From Collinsella ihumii (GTDB lineage: Bacteria > Actinomycetota > Coriobacteriia > Coriobacteriales > Coriobacteriaceae), in assembly GCF_900046475.1 (NCBI RefSeq), contig NZ_FCOU01000007.1, forward strand, positions 1-64,000: a DNA stretch of 64,000 nt. Direction: 5' to 3'. Position numbers and translations under genes: made by a program. Below the pieces are notes generated by a model. It made no database searches. It was not told the DNA's origin and was given only the letters and a program-made list of their open reading frames with translations. Positions 22,667 to 31,135 of the stretch are shown piece after piece (the first letter of the stretch is position 1; every line of letters starts with the position of its first letter).

Positions 22667-22695
22667 GCGCCCCCATCTGGGATGCAATCGCCCAA

Positions 22696-22726
22696 GCGGG
22701 ACCGGCCGCCTTCCGGTCGGCCCCGC
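22696..22726 (+). terminator. intercistronic hairpin between EIICB and GH4
   Basis: gcgggaccggccg pairs imperfectly with cggtcggccccgc, with no T run. It is probably a processing or partial attenuation element inside the operon. Confidence 0.45.
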
Positions 22727-22772
22727 CTGAAAACGTAGGTATTCAGCACATCGTTGAAAGGAAGCAGCGAAC

Positions 22773-24158
22773 ATGATTATCACTTTGGCGGGCGGCGGTT
22801 CCACGTTCACCCCGGGCATCGTCAAGTCGATCGCCCTGCGCAAAGACGAGCTCGAGGTCGACGAGATCCGTCTGTACGACATCAACGAGGAGCGCCAGCG
22901 CAAGGTCGGCGTGCTCGTGGACTGGATCCTGCACGAGGACCTCAAGCTGGACATCAAGCTGACGGTCACCACGGACAAGGCCGAGGCGTTCGCCGATGCC
23001 GACTTCGTCTTCGCGCAGATGCGCGTGGGCGGCTACGCGATGCGCGAGCAGGACGAGAAGATCCCGCTGCGCCATGGCTGCGTCGGCCAGGAGACCTGTG
23101 GCTGCGGCGGTCTCGCATACGGCATGCGCACCATCTTCCCCATGGTGGAGCTCATCGATGACGTGGAGAAGTACGCGAAGCCGACCTATTGGATCCTGAA
23201 CTACTCCAACCCGGCCGCCATCGTTTCCGAGGCCTGCCGCGTGCTTCGCCCGAAGGCGCGCATCATCAACATCTGCGACATGCCCATCGCGATCATCGAC
23301 GTGGTCGCCGCGGCGCTCGAGTGCAGCAAGAAGGACATCGTCTACGACTACTTCGGATTGAACCACTTCGGCTGGTTCACCTCCATCGAGGTGAACGGTG
23401 AGGAGGCGCTGCCGCGTCTGCGCGAGTACATCAAGGAGCACGAGATCCTGCTGCCCGCGGCGTTCTTGGCCGACAAGCAGTCGCTCATGAAGGCCGCCAA
23501 GTCCGGCGACGAGGGCGACGAGAACCCCGAGCAGAACCGCCACACCAAGGGCAGCTGGTACTACGTGTGGAAGGGCGTCTACGAGATCATGGAGCTCTTC
23601 CCCGAGTACCTGCCCAACACCTATCTCAACTACTACCTCCAGCAGAAGGAGTTCGTCGAGCACTCCAATCCCGAGCGCACCCGCGCCAACGAGGTCGAGG
23701 AGACGCGCGAGAAGAACCTCTTCGACGGCATCGACCGCTACGAGAAGACCGGCGAGATCGATGAGAGCGTGTTCTATGCGGGCAGCCATGGCGATTGGAT
23801 TGCCGATCTGGCCATCGCTCTGAAGAACGATACCAAGGCGCGCTTCCTGGTCATCACCGAGAACCGCGGCGCGCTTCCGAACATGCCCTATGACGCCATG
23901 GTCGAGGTGCCCGCCTACATCGGAAAGAAGGGCCCCGAGGTCATCTGCCAGGATCCGATTCCCCTGTTCCAGCAGGGACTCATGATGCAGCAGCTCAACT
24001 CCGAGAAGCTGCTGGTGCAAGGCGCCATCGAGGGCTCCTACGAGAAGGTTCTCCAGGCGTTCACCCTGAACAAGACGGTGCCGTCCATGACGGTGGCCAA
24101 GGAGATCTTGGACGACATGATCGAGGCCAACAAGGGATACTGGCCCGAGCTTCACTAA
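22773..24158 (+). CDS. 6-phospho-alpha-glucosidase, glycoside hydrolase family 4
   Basis: An NAD+- and metal-dependent hydrolase of 461 aa that splits phosphorylated disaccharides delivered by the PTS. The nucleotide loop LAGGGSTFTPGIVKS, the LNYSNPAAIVSE motif, NICDMP (metal Cys) and FGLNHFGWFTS (metal His) define GH4 of the maltose-6-phosphate glucosidase (GlvA/MalH) type. aaaggaagcagcgaac precedes ATG 22773. It is last in the operon and followed by a terminator. A second GH4 at 61301 is a clear relative but diverged. Confidence 0.93.
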   Translation: MIITLAGGGSTFTPGIVKSIALRKDELEVDEIRLYDINEERQRKVGVLVDWILHEDLKLDIKLTVTTDKAEAFADADFVFAQMRVGGYAMREQDEKIPLRHGCVGQETCGCGGLAYGMRTIFPMVELIDDVEKYAKPTYWILNYSNPAAIVSEACRVLRPKARIINICDMPIAIIDVVAAALECSKKDIVYDYFGLNHFGWFTSIEVNGEEALPRLREYIKEHEILLPAAFLADKQSLMKAAKSGDEGDENPEQNRHTKGSWYYVWKGVYEIMELFPEYLPNTYLNYYLQQKEFVEHSNPERTRANEVEETREKNLFDGIDRYEKTGEIDESVFYAGSHGDWIADLAIALKNDTKARFLVITENRGALPNMPYDAMVEVPAYIGKKGPEVICQDPIPLFQQGLMMQQLNSEKLLVQGAIEGSYEKVLQAFTLNKTVPSMTVAKEILDDMIEANKGYWPELH

Positions 24159-24182
24159 GTCGAGCGAAAAGCTTCCGTGCGC

Positions 24183-24217
24183 GGGGCGCGGCCGCTGTCT
24201 GCGGCTGCGCCCCTTTT
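24183..24217 (+). terminator. PTS/GH4 operon terminator
   Basis: ggggcgcggccgc / gcggctgcgcccc with a 5-nt loop, followed by tttt. Confidence 0.8.
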
Positions 24218-24220
24218 CTA

Positions 24221-24246
24221 GGGGATCGCCGATCAATTGCTCCCGT
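24221..24246 (+). repeat. copy of dispersed gcgccgatc repeat
   Basis: ggggatcgccgatcaattgc plus tcccg. The outer bases still form a short stem (ggga/tccc) around the conserved gccgatcaatt core. Confidence 0.55.
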
Positions 24247-24273
24247 GTTGCCCGCTTGCGGTCGACAGGGTCG

Positions 24274-24313
24274 AAAAAGGCGGCGGCTCGCGCGATATGC
24301 GCGAGCCGCCGCC
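24274..24313 (-). terminator. thioredoxin gene terminator
   Basis: A perfect 15-bp stem (ggcggcggctcgcgc / gcgcgagccgccgcc) reads into five T on the minus strand. It lies 55 bp after trxA. Confidence 0.85.
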
Positions 24314-24367
24314 TGGTGAGGGAAGGACGCTGTCAGGAAAGGGAAGGAAGGAAAGAAAGAAACGATC

Positions 24368-24688
24368 TTACAGCGCCTTCTCGATTTCTGCCGCGAGCCT
24401 GGCCTTGGGCATGGCGCCGACCGTGCGCATGGCCTCGTTGCCAGACTTGAGCATGACAAGGGTTGGAATGGACATGACGCCGTACTTCATGGCGATGTCC
24501 TGGTTCTCGTCGACGTTGCACTTGGCGACGACGAGCTTGTCGGACAGCTCGTCTGCGAGCTCGTCGACGATGGGGGAGAGCGTGCGGCAGGGACCGCACC
24601 ACGGTGCCCAGAAGTCGATCAGGACGGGCATGTCGGACGTGAGCAGATCGTTAAAATTCTGGGGAGTGACCTCGTGAATCTTTGCCAT
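24368..24688 (-). CDS. trxA: thioredoxin
   Basis: A cytoplasmic disulfide reductase of 106 aa. The FWAPWCGPCRTL active site lies near residue 30 with WCGPC intact, and the cis-Pro is in SIPTLVMLK. ATG 24688 is set by ataggaggaacc immediately upstream; an earlier in-frame Met at 24712 overlaps that site. It is a single-gene unit, transcribed away from the gene at 24860. No thioredoxin reductase is in the window. Confidence 0.96.
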   Translation of the reverse strand: MAKIHEVTPQNFNDLLTSDMPVLIDFWAPWCGPCRTLSPIVDELADELSDKLVVAKCNVDENQDIAMKYGVMSIPTLVMLKSGNEAMRTVGAMPKARLAAEIEKAL

Positions 24689-24859
24689 GGTTCCTCCTAT
24701 GCGATAACGCATCTAGGTGCGGAAATGTTCGATACGCTCTGGGTTATACCCAGTTGTCGGCATGCGATGCACACGGCGGCATGGATTTGTTCTGCATGCC
24801 CGCGCACCGCTGTCTTCGGCGCGCGGTATGATGCTGGATACTCGGCAGAAGGAGGCCCC

Positions 24860-25420
24860 ATGCGCATATCCACAACAGAGCGGAAAAACGCTTTCGTCCA
24901 GGCGACCAAGCAGGAGCTCGAGGCGCTTCAGGGGCGGGGCGTGCGCATGACGGGCAACGCATTCTCTCCCATCGTGCTGGTGAAAGGCGAGCTGAACGAC
25001 GCGGAGCGTGCGGGCGGGGAGCTGCTTGCGGGCGCTGACGGGGCCGCTTTGCGCTCTGCGCTGGGTGCCATCGGATATGCTCCGGAAGATTTTTGCGGGC
25101 TGTCTTGCACGGCTTCTTCGCCCGAGGGCGATCCGTTGGCAACAGAGGTGTTCCGCGAGGCGTTGGAGGCCCTCGACCCCGAGGCCGTGCTCTTGCTGGA
25201 CGACGCGGCGGCGGACGCGATGCGCGAGGCATATGCCGACGCGCTGGTGGTCATCGAGGACTTCGACACGGCGATGCTCAAGCCCGGCCTTGTCGCCCAT
25301 GTGCTGGGCCGCAGGGTGCTCGCGCTCGATGGGTTCGAGGCCGCCCTGTCCGACAAACGGGAGAAGCAGCGCATGTGGGCGTATATCAAACAGCTTCCTC
25401 CCGCGGGGGCTCCGTATTAA
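24860..25420 (+). CDS. uracil-DNA-glycosylase-like protein, probably inactive
   Basis: A 186-aa protein with a strong ribosome site (agaaggaggcccc ATG). I do not know a named family for it, but its order of motifs follows the family-4 glycosylase at 9006. GELNDAERAGGELLAGADG aligns with GEAPGRNEDLQGEPFVGRAG, SALGAIGYAPEDF with SLAGLKREDIY, DPEAVLLLDDAAADAM with the WPDIIVTLGNPATHF strand, and ALDGFEAALSDKREKQ with the TFHPAAALRNPAWQK region. The four iron-sulfur Cys and the catalytic residues are missing. A diverged, non-catalytic UDG fold is my inference. Confidence 0.7.
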   Translation: MRISTTERKNAFVQATKQELEALQGRGVRMTGNAFSPIVLVKGELNDAERAGGELLAGADGAALRSALGAIGYAPEDFCGLSCTASSPEGDPLATEVFREALEALDPEAVLLLDDAAADAMREAYADALVVIEDFDTAMLKPGLVAHVLGRRVLALDGFEAALSDKREKQRMWAYIKQLPPAGAPY

Positions 25421-25722
25421 CCTGCGCGTTGGCCCGCCGCTGATGCGGAGGCCCTCGTTGTTTGGGGACGTATTCGTTTCAACCCGCACCACCGTTGCTG
25501 CCAGGCTCGACACTAATTCATGAACGTAGAGGGGCAGATTTCGCGTTTCCGCAGGTAAGGAAAGAATAACCCCCGTATTTATTCATGAATGAGCGCAGGG
25601 CAACGACGACCCGGCAGGGGCCCGTGCAGAAGCGCGCGCCGAAGGGGTGTCCCCGATTTGCAAAAGTGCACGCGAAAGGTACGTCCCCGATTTGCATTCG
25701 GTGGTGATGGTGCGGTTTTTCT
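25421..25722. other. intergenic stretch rich in short ggggacg/gtccccga repeats
   Basis: About 300 bp with no gene. It contains gttgtttggggacgtattcg at 25458-25477, gtgtccccgatttgca at 25647 and acgtccccgatttgca at 25681. The first resembles 55747-55766, while the second and third are near-identical to each other. Confidence 0.5.
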
Positions 25723-25768
25723 GAGTCTTTACAGCTGTCTTGTCAGCTGTAAAGACTCGTGTCATACT
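25723..25768 (+). promoter_or_regulatory. NiaR operator overlapping the nadABC promoter
   Basis: A perfect 15-bp inverted repeat, gagtctttacagctg / cagctgtaaagactc (25723-25737 and 25744-25758), flanks tcttgt. The centre ctgtcttgtcag resembles the known NiaR site core (TGTCTTGACA). A promoter runs through it: -35 TTGTCA at 25740-25745, a 17-bp spacer and -10 CATACT at 25763-25768. Repressor bound here would cover the -35. The niaR gene is last in the operon. Confidence 0.87.
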
Positions 25769-25805
25769 CGCAGGCCAGACATAGTCGAAGTCGAGGGGAG
25801 TCGAT

Positions 25806-26738
25806 ATGTTTGGCCCGCAGGCCGCCGAGATGGCGGCGCGCGTTGAGCGTCTCAAACAGGAACGGGACGCGGTGCTGCTCGCGCATTACTACGTCGCACC
25901 CGAGGTGCAGGCGGTCGCAGATTACGTGGGGGATTCGTTTGCCCTGGCCAAGCTTGCCGTCAGCCTGCCGAACCGTGTGCTGGTGGTCGCGGGCGTCGAG
26001 TTCATGGGCGAAAGCATGAAGCTGCTCAATCCCGAAAAGACCGTCTTGATGCCTGACCCTGGGGCCGATTGCCCCATGGCCCATATGATCGATAAGCAGA
26101 CGGTTGACGCCGCCCGAGCGGAATACGGAGACGACCTCGCCGTCGTCTGCTACGTGAACTCGACCGCGGAGGCCAAGAGCTTAAGCGACGTGTGCGTCAC
26201 GTCGTCCAACGCGGTGTCCGTGGTGCGCGCGATGCCGCAGCACCACATCCTGTTCGTTCCCGATCGGAACCTGGGGCGCTACGTGGCCCAGCAGGTCCCG
26301 GAGAAGCACGTCATACTCAATGACGGCTGCTGCCCGTTTCACGCGGCCATTACGGCGCAAGAGGTCGAGCGGCTCAAGCGCGAGCATCCTGAGGCGCCCG
26401 TGCTCGCCCACCCTGAATGCACCGAGCGCGTGCTCGCATTGGCGGATTGCATCGGATCGACAGCGGAGATCATCGAGTACGCGGCGACCCACGATGCGCT
26501 GGAGTACATCGTGGTCACGATGAAGGGGGTCGCGTCGGAGCTCGAGCGTCGGTGCGGCGCCTCGAGGCGCTTCCTGTTCGTGCAGGACTCCGAGTGCCCC
26601 GAGATGGCGAAGATCTCACTGGCGAAGGTCGCCTCGTGCCTGCAGGATATGACGGGCGAGGTGCGCATGGCGGACGGCGATGCATCGGAGCGCGCCAAGG
26701 CGTCTCTCGAGCGCATGCTCGCCTATGCGGGGAGGTAG
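25806..26738 (+). CDS. nadA: quinolinate synthase
   Basis: A [4Fe-4S] enzyme that condenses iminoaspartate with dihydroxyacetone phosphate in NAD synthesis. The three cluster Cys are likely in DPGADCPMAHMI, HPECTERVLA and QDSECPEM, with LLAHYYVAPEVQAVADYVGDS at the N-terminus. It has 310 aa. gaggggag precedes ATG 25806. It is the first gene of the NiaR-controlled operon, 2 bp before nadB. Confidence 0.96.
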   Translation: MFGPQAAEMAARVERLKQERDAVLLAHYYVAPEVQAVADYVGDSFALAKLAVSLPNRVLVVAGVEFMGESMKLLNPEKTVLMPDPGADCPMAHMIDKQTVDAARAEYGDDLAVVCYVNSTAEAKSLSDVCVTSSNAVSVVRAMPQHHILFVPDRNLGRYVAQQVPEKHVILNDGCCPFHAAITAQEVERLKREHPEAPVLAHPECTERVLALADCIGSTAEIIEYAATHDALEYIVVTMKGVASELERRCGASRRFLFVQDSECPEMAKISLAKVASCLQDMTGEVRMADGDASERAKASLERMLAYAGR

Positions 26739-26740
26739 CC

Positions 26741-28144
26741 ATGGTCGATGAAGAGGCAGGTGCGGCGTACGCATCGGATATGAGCTGCGACGTCGTGATC
26801 GTCGGCTGCGGTGTCGCCGGGCTCTACACGGCGCTTTCGCTGCCGAGCTCCATGGATATCGTCATGCTGTCCAAAGGCGCGATCGAGGAGTGCGATTCCA
26901 TGCTCGCCCAGGGAGGCATCTGTGTGCTTCCCGATCCGGCCGATTACGATGCGTATGTTGAGGACACGCTTCGGGCGGGGCACTACGAGAACCGGCGCGA
27001 GAGCGTATCCCTCATGATTCGCGACAGCCGCGACGTCATCAACGACCTTGTGGCCTGCGGCGTGGAGTTCGAGCGCGACGAGACGGGCGAGCTCGCGTTC
27101 ACGCGCGAGGGCGCGCACAGCCGCCCGCGCATCTGCTACCACGCCGACATCACGGGCAAGGAGATCACGACCAAGCTGCTCGCTCGGGTGCGCGCGCTGC
27201 CCAACGTGCGGATCCTCGAGCATACGGCCATGGTTGACCTGATCGACGCTGAGGCGGTCCCGGGCGAGAAGGCCGGGTGCGCGGGCGTCGTCGCCTGCCA
27301 TGTTGACGAGCGGGATTCGACGGCGCGGGCGACGGACCTCGCGTCGGGGCGCGCGGGCGATGCCGGTCCGCGCTTTGCCATCGCGTCGCGGGCATGCGTG
27401 CTCGCGTGCGGCGGCATCGGCGGGCTCTACGAGCGCTCGACCAACTACCCCCAGCTCACGGGCGATGCGTGCGACATCGCGGCGGCGCATGGTGCCGAGC
27501 TGGAGCACATGGATTACGTCCAGATTCACCCGACCAGCCTCTACGTGGGGAACGGGGTGCGCGAGCGGGCGTTTTTGATCTCCGAGTCCTGTCGCGGCGA
27601 GGGCGCCATCTTGCTGAACGCCGCCGGCGAGCGCTTCTGCGATGAGCTGCAGCCGCGCGACGTGGTGTCCGAGGCCATCTACCGGCAGATGGAGGAAGAC
27701 GGAGCGCCGTTCGTCCGCCTGTCGTTCGAGCGCGTGGCCCCAGAGGTCATCAGGACCCACTTCTCGCACATCTACGAGCATTGTCTCGAGCGGGGGTACG
27801 ATATCTGCCGCGAGCCGATACCCGTCGTGCCGGCGCAGCACTACTTCATGGGCGGCATCCATGTGGATCGCGATTCCGCGACCTGCGTGCCGGGGCTCTA
27901 CGCGGTGGGCGAGACGAGCTGCACGGGCGTGCACGGCAAGAACCGCCTGGCGAGCAACAGCCTGCTCGAGGCGCTCGTGTTCGCGCGCCGCGCCGCGTAT
28001 CACATGGTGCACGGGAGCAGCCTGCAGCCGCGCGAGATCGGCGAGCCGCCTCTTGACGGGCGGCACCGGAGCTGCGGGATCGACGGGGCCTCGATCGATG
28101 AGATATGCACGATGCGCGCGGGCGCACCCGCGACCGCGCGATGA
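26741..28144 (+). CDS. nadB: L-aspartate oxidase
   Basis: An FAD enzyme that makes iminoaspartate for NadA. The dinucleotide-binding VVIVGCGVAGLYTAL is near residue 14, followed by LAQGGICV, the active-site HTYGG-equivalent region (IHPTSLY; HYFMGGIHVD) and GETSCTGVHGKNRLASNSLL. At 467 aa it is slightly short of the usual 530 and lacks much of the C-terminal helical domain, as in many actinobacteria. The start ATG 26741 has ggggagg just upstream, with 2 bp to nadA. Confidence 0.95.
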   Translation: MVDEEAGAAYASDMSCDVVIVGCGVAGLYTALSLPSSMDIVMLSKGAIEECDSMLAQGGICVLPDPADYDAYVEDTLRAGHYENRRESVSLMIRDSRDVINDLVACGVEFERDETGELAFTREGAHSRPRICYHADITGKEITTKLLARVRALPNVRILEHTAMVDLIDAEAVPGEKAGCAGVVACHVDERDSTARATDLASGRAGDAGPRFAIASRACVLACGGIGGLYERSTNYPQLTGDACDIAAAHGAELEHMDYVQIHPTSLYVGNGVRERAFLISESCRGEGAILLNAAGERFCDELQPRDVVSEAIYRQMEEDGAPFVRLSFERVAPEVIRTHFSHIYEHCLERGYDICREPIPVVPAQHYFMGGIHVDRDSATCVPGLYAVGETSCTGVHGKNRLASNSLLEALVFARRAAYHMVHGSSLQPREIGEPPLDGRHRSCGIDGASIDEICTMRAGAPATAR

Positions 28145-28156
28145 AAGGAGACGGCC

Positions 28157-29011
28157 ATGAACCCTATCACCATGCGCCTGCACGCCGACGAGCTGATCAT
28201 GCAGGCGTTGCGCGAGGACATCACGTTCGAGGACGTGAGCACGGCGTCCGTGTGCCCGGAGGCGCGCCCCGCCGAGGTCCAGCTGATCGCCAAGGCAGAC
28301 GGCGTCATCGCGGGACTCGACGTGTTCGAGCGGACCTTCACCCTGCTCGATGAGGACGTGCGGGTCGAACGGTACGTGAAAGACGGCGACGAGGTGGCGC
28401 GCGGCCAGCTGCTCGCCCACGTGCGAGGGGACGCACGCGTGCTGCTGTCGGGCGAGCGGGTCGCGCTGAACTATCTTCAGCGCATGAGCGGCATCGCCAC
28501 CTACACGCGCCGGATGGTCCGAGCGCTGGAGGGGACGTCGACCAAGCTGGTGGACACGCGCAAGACCACGCCGGGCCTGCGCATCTTCGAGAAGGAGGCT
28601 GTCGCGATCGGCGGCGGGCGCAACCACCGCTACAACCTCTCGACCGCCGTCATGCTGAAAGACAACCATATCGACGCGGCGGGCGGCATCGCGCAGGCGG
28701 TCGCCGCGGCGCGGCGTCACGCCTCGTTTACCTGCACGGTCGAGGTGGAATGCGAAAACCTCGCCATGGTGCGCGAGGCGCTCGAGGCGGGTGCGGATAT
28801 CATCATGCTCGACAACATGGCGCATGAGGCCATGGCCGAGGCGATTCGCCTGATAGGCGGTCGGGCGCGCACCGAGGCGTCCGGCAATGTCGATGCGGAC
28901 AACATCCGCGCTCTGGCCGACCTCGGCGTGGACTACATCTCGTCGGGCGCGCTTACGCACTCGGCCCCGATTCTCGACCTCTCGCTCAAGCACCTGCGCC
29001 TGTTGGATTAA
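28157..29011 (+). CDS. nadC: nicotinate-nucleotide pyrophosphorylase (quinolinate phosphoribosyltransferase)
   Basis: Converts quinolinate and PRPP to nicotinate mononucleotide. DTRKTTPGLRIFEKEAVAIG, GGGRNHRYNLSTAVMLKDNH, VEVECENL and SSGALTHSAPILDLSL are all in order. It has 284 aa. aaaggag precedes ATG 28157, 12 bp after nadB. Confidence 0.97.
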   Translation: MNPITMRLHADELIMQALREDITFEDVSTASVCPEARPAEVQLIAKADGVIAGLDVFERTFTLLDEDVRVERYVKDGDEVARGQLLAHVRGDARVLLSGERVALNYLQRMSGIATYTRRMVRALEGTSTKLVDTRKTTPGLRIFEKEAVAIGGGRNHRYNLSTAVMLKDNHIDAAGGIAQAVAAARRHASFTCTVEVECENLAMVREALEAGADIIMLDNMAHEAMAEAIRLIGGRARTEASGNVDADNIRALADLGVDYISSGALTHSAPILDLSLKHLRLLD

Positions 29012-29048
29012 AGTCAGATATGTTGGGTCAGCAAGAGGAAGGGTGTGC

Positions 29049-29594
29049 ATGAACGGATCTGAGCGGCGACATGCGATCGTGAGCGAGCTGCGGTCGGCGT
29101 CCGGGCCGGTGTCGGGCCGTGCGCTGGCGGAGGCTGTCGGCGTGAGCCGCCAGGTCGTGGTGCAAGACATCGCCCTTCTGCGCGCCGACGGGCACGATAT
29201 CGTCGCCACGAGCCGCGGGTATGTGCTGCGCGACGCGACCGCGCCGGCGGTGCCCACCCGCCTCATCAAGGTCCACCACACCCTAGAGCAGCTGGGCGAC
29301 GAGCTCAACACCATCGTCGATTGGGGCGGCACGGTCCTGAACGTCATGGTGAACCACCGCGTCTACGGGGCGATCACCGCCGATCTGGACGTGCGCAACC
29401 GCCGCGACGTCGAGCGCTACCTCGAGGGCATCCGCTCGGGCAAGAGCTTCCCGCTCATGACCGTGACGAGCGGCTACCACTTCCACCGCATCGCGGCCGA
29501 CAGCGAGGAGGCGCTCGACGAGATAGAGGCCGCGCTCGCCGCCAAGGGCTATCTGGCCGAGGTCTTTCCCTACGAAAAAGACGTGGTCGAGTAG
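29049..29594 (+). CDS. niaR: niacin-responsive transcriptional repressor NiaR
   Basis: A repressor of NAD synthesis and niacin uptake. The N-terminal winged HTH (residues 1-60; GRALAEAVGVSRQVVVQDIA) is followed by a 3H domain with KVHHTLEQL, VNHRVYGAI and SGYHFHRI, whose histidines bind metal and niacin. It has 181 aa. Terminal position in nadABC with a matching palindrome on the promoter (25723) indicates autoregulation. gaggaagggtgtgc precedes ATG 29049. Confidence 0.94.
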   Translation: MNGSERRHAIVSELRSASGPVSGRALAEAVGVSRQVVVQDIALLRADGHDIVATSRGYVLRDATAPAVPTRLIKVHHTLEQLGDELNTIVDWGGTVLNVMVNHRVYGAITADLDVRNRRDVERYLEGIRSGKSFPLMTVTSGYHFHRIAADSEEALDEIEAALAAKGYLAEVFPYEKDVVE

Positions 29595-29642
29595 GGCCTT
29601 TTGGCTACGAATCCGAACAATCTGCCGCTTTCTCCGTAATCG

Positions 29643-29675
29643 AAAAAGGCCCAATCCGGAGCGCGGATTGGGCCT
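29643..29675 (-). terminator. terminator of the anion-transporter gene
   Basis: aggcccaatccg / cggattgggcct stem with a 5-nt loop, reading into a five-T run on the minus strand. It lies 53 bp beyond the transporter stop and may also stop the nad transcript from the other side, though without a good T run on that strand. Confidence 0.82.
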
Positions 29676-29727
29676 GCAAAGGAGGGAGAGCAAATGTTGC
29701 TGGATGGTTGCTGGGTAACACCGAATC

Positions 29728-31059
29728 TTAGAAGATCGGGTACAGGATGGACAGCCAGACGACCAGAACGAGGATGAACAGGATGGTCGGGAACCAGCCC
29801 ATCTTGAACATGGTCTTGAGGTCGTAGCCGCCGGCGCCCATGCAGTAGGCAACAGAAGCCGTTGCGGTCGGCATGATGAACGCGATTTGCGTAGAAGCCT
29901 GGACGCAGATGAGGCTGCCAACGGGATCGGCACCAAGGCTCATGCAGATCTGAATTGCGATGGGGTAGAAGATGAAGTTCGTCGTGCGGTTGTTGAGGAA
30001 GTTGGTGCAGATGTAGGGGCCGACCGAAAGCATCAGGTAGTACAGCGGCGTGATCGGGAAGTTGTTGACGACAGAGGCGACAGCGTTGCCGATCATATCG
30101 CCAGCACCGGTCTTCGCCAGGGCGCTTGCCATAACGAGGCCGCCGACGAACATGAGCCAGACCCACAGGGGGATGGCCTTGGAGGCCTCTTTGGGCTTGA
30201 GGACGCCGGTGAAGATCATGAGCAGGGCACCCGCCAGGGTGATGTTCCAGTTCTCCAGGACAAACGGCAGCTCAAACACGTTAATCACAAGCAGGCCGAT
30301 GGTGACGCCGAAGAAGATGACCAGCGCTGCGGTCTCGTGGAAGCTGGAGAGCGGAGCCTTCTCGAGCGCCTTCTTGGCGCGCTCGCTGCCGCCACCCTCC
30401 ATATCGTCGATGCCGACGATAGAGACGACCGGGCGGTCGGGGGTGAACTTGGTGGCGATGAAGCAGCAGTAGATGAACGAGACGATCAGGACGGGCAGAC
30501 GGCCGATCATAGGATCGAAGATCTCAGCGGTCGGGGCAGCGCCCAAGGCCTCGAGCTGAGCATTGTACTGAGCGTACATGGTCGCGCAGCCGCCGATGGG
30601 CAAAGATGCCATGTTGGCGATCGTCAAAACGGCGAAGGGGAACATGACCTTCGAGGGGCTGTAGCCCATATCCTCAACCGTTGCTGCCAGCATGGGCGAC
30701 AGGATGCAGAAGACCGCCAGGGCGCTGGGGATGAACATATCGAGGATGACGCCGATGGCACCATATCCGAGCATGACCTTTGCCAGGCTGCCGTTTGAGA
30801 CCCGGTGGACCAATTCAGCGATGCGGCGCACGAACTGCGTCTTGTTGAATCCTGCCGACACGACAAACATCGTGCATGTCAGAAGGCCCGTCGTGTTACC
30901 GAAGCTCTGAATGATGGCCTCTTCGTCGACGCAGCCGGTCACGAAGTACAGCAGGATGCCGAGCACCGTGGTGGTGGCGATTGACTTGTAGGGATTCCAG
31001 ATGAACAACACCATAAGCAAGATGGTGATGGCAAAGCAGATCATGACCTGCATGTCCAT
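29728..31059 (-). CDS. SLC13/DASS-family sodium:anion symporter-like permease
   Basis: A membrane protein of 443 aa with about 11-12 hydrophobic segments in two repeats. Each half has a re-entrant loop: LTIANMASLPIGGCATMY, and FLNNRTTNFIFYPIAI with the partner STQIAFIMPTATAS. These fit divalent-anion transporters (di- or tricarboxylates, sulfate). Substrate is not decidable. gaaggaggagacc precedes ATG 31059. It follows the metallo-hydrolase gene with a 76-bp gap and may share its transcript. Confidence 0.85.
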   Translation of the reverse strand: MDMQVMICFAITILLMVLFIWNPYKSIATTTVLGILLYFVTGCVDEEAIIQSFGNTTGLLTCTMFVVSAGFNKTQFVRRIAELVHRVSNGSLAKVMLGYGAIGVILDMFIPSALAVFCILSPMLAATVEDMGYSPSKVMFPFAVLTIANMASLPIGGCATMYAQYNAQLEALGAAPTAEIFDPMIGRLPVLIVSFIYCCFIATKFTPDRPVVSIVGIDDMEGGGSERAKKALEKAPLSSFHETAALVIFFGVTIGLLVINVFELPFVLENWNITLAGALLMIFTGVLKPKEASKAIPLWVWLMFVGGLVMASALAKTGAGDMIGNAVASVVNNFPITPLYYLMLSVGPYICTNFLNNRTTNFIFYPIAIQICMSLGADPVGSLICVQASTQIAFIMPTATASVAYCMGAGGYDLKTMFKMGWFPTILFILVLVVWLSILYPIF

Positions 31060-31135
31060 ATGGTCTCCTCCTTCCGTTACATGAACCTACGTTGAGATGG
31101 ATTTCTTTGCAGCCGATTACCTCCCCTCGTTCAAT

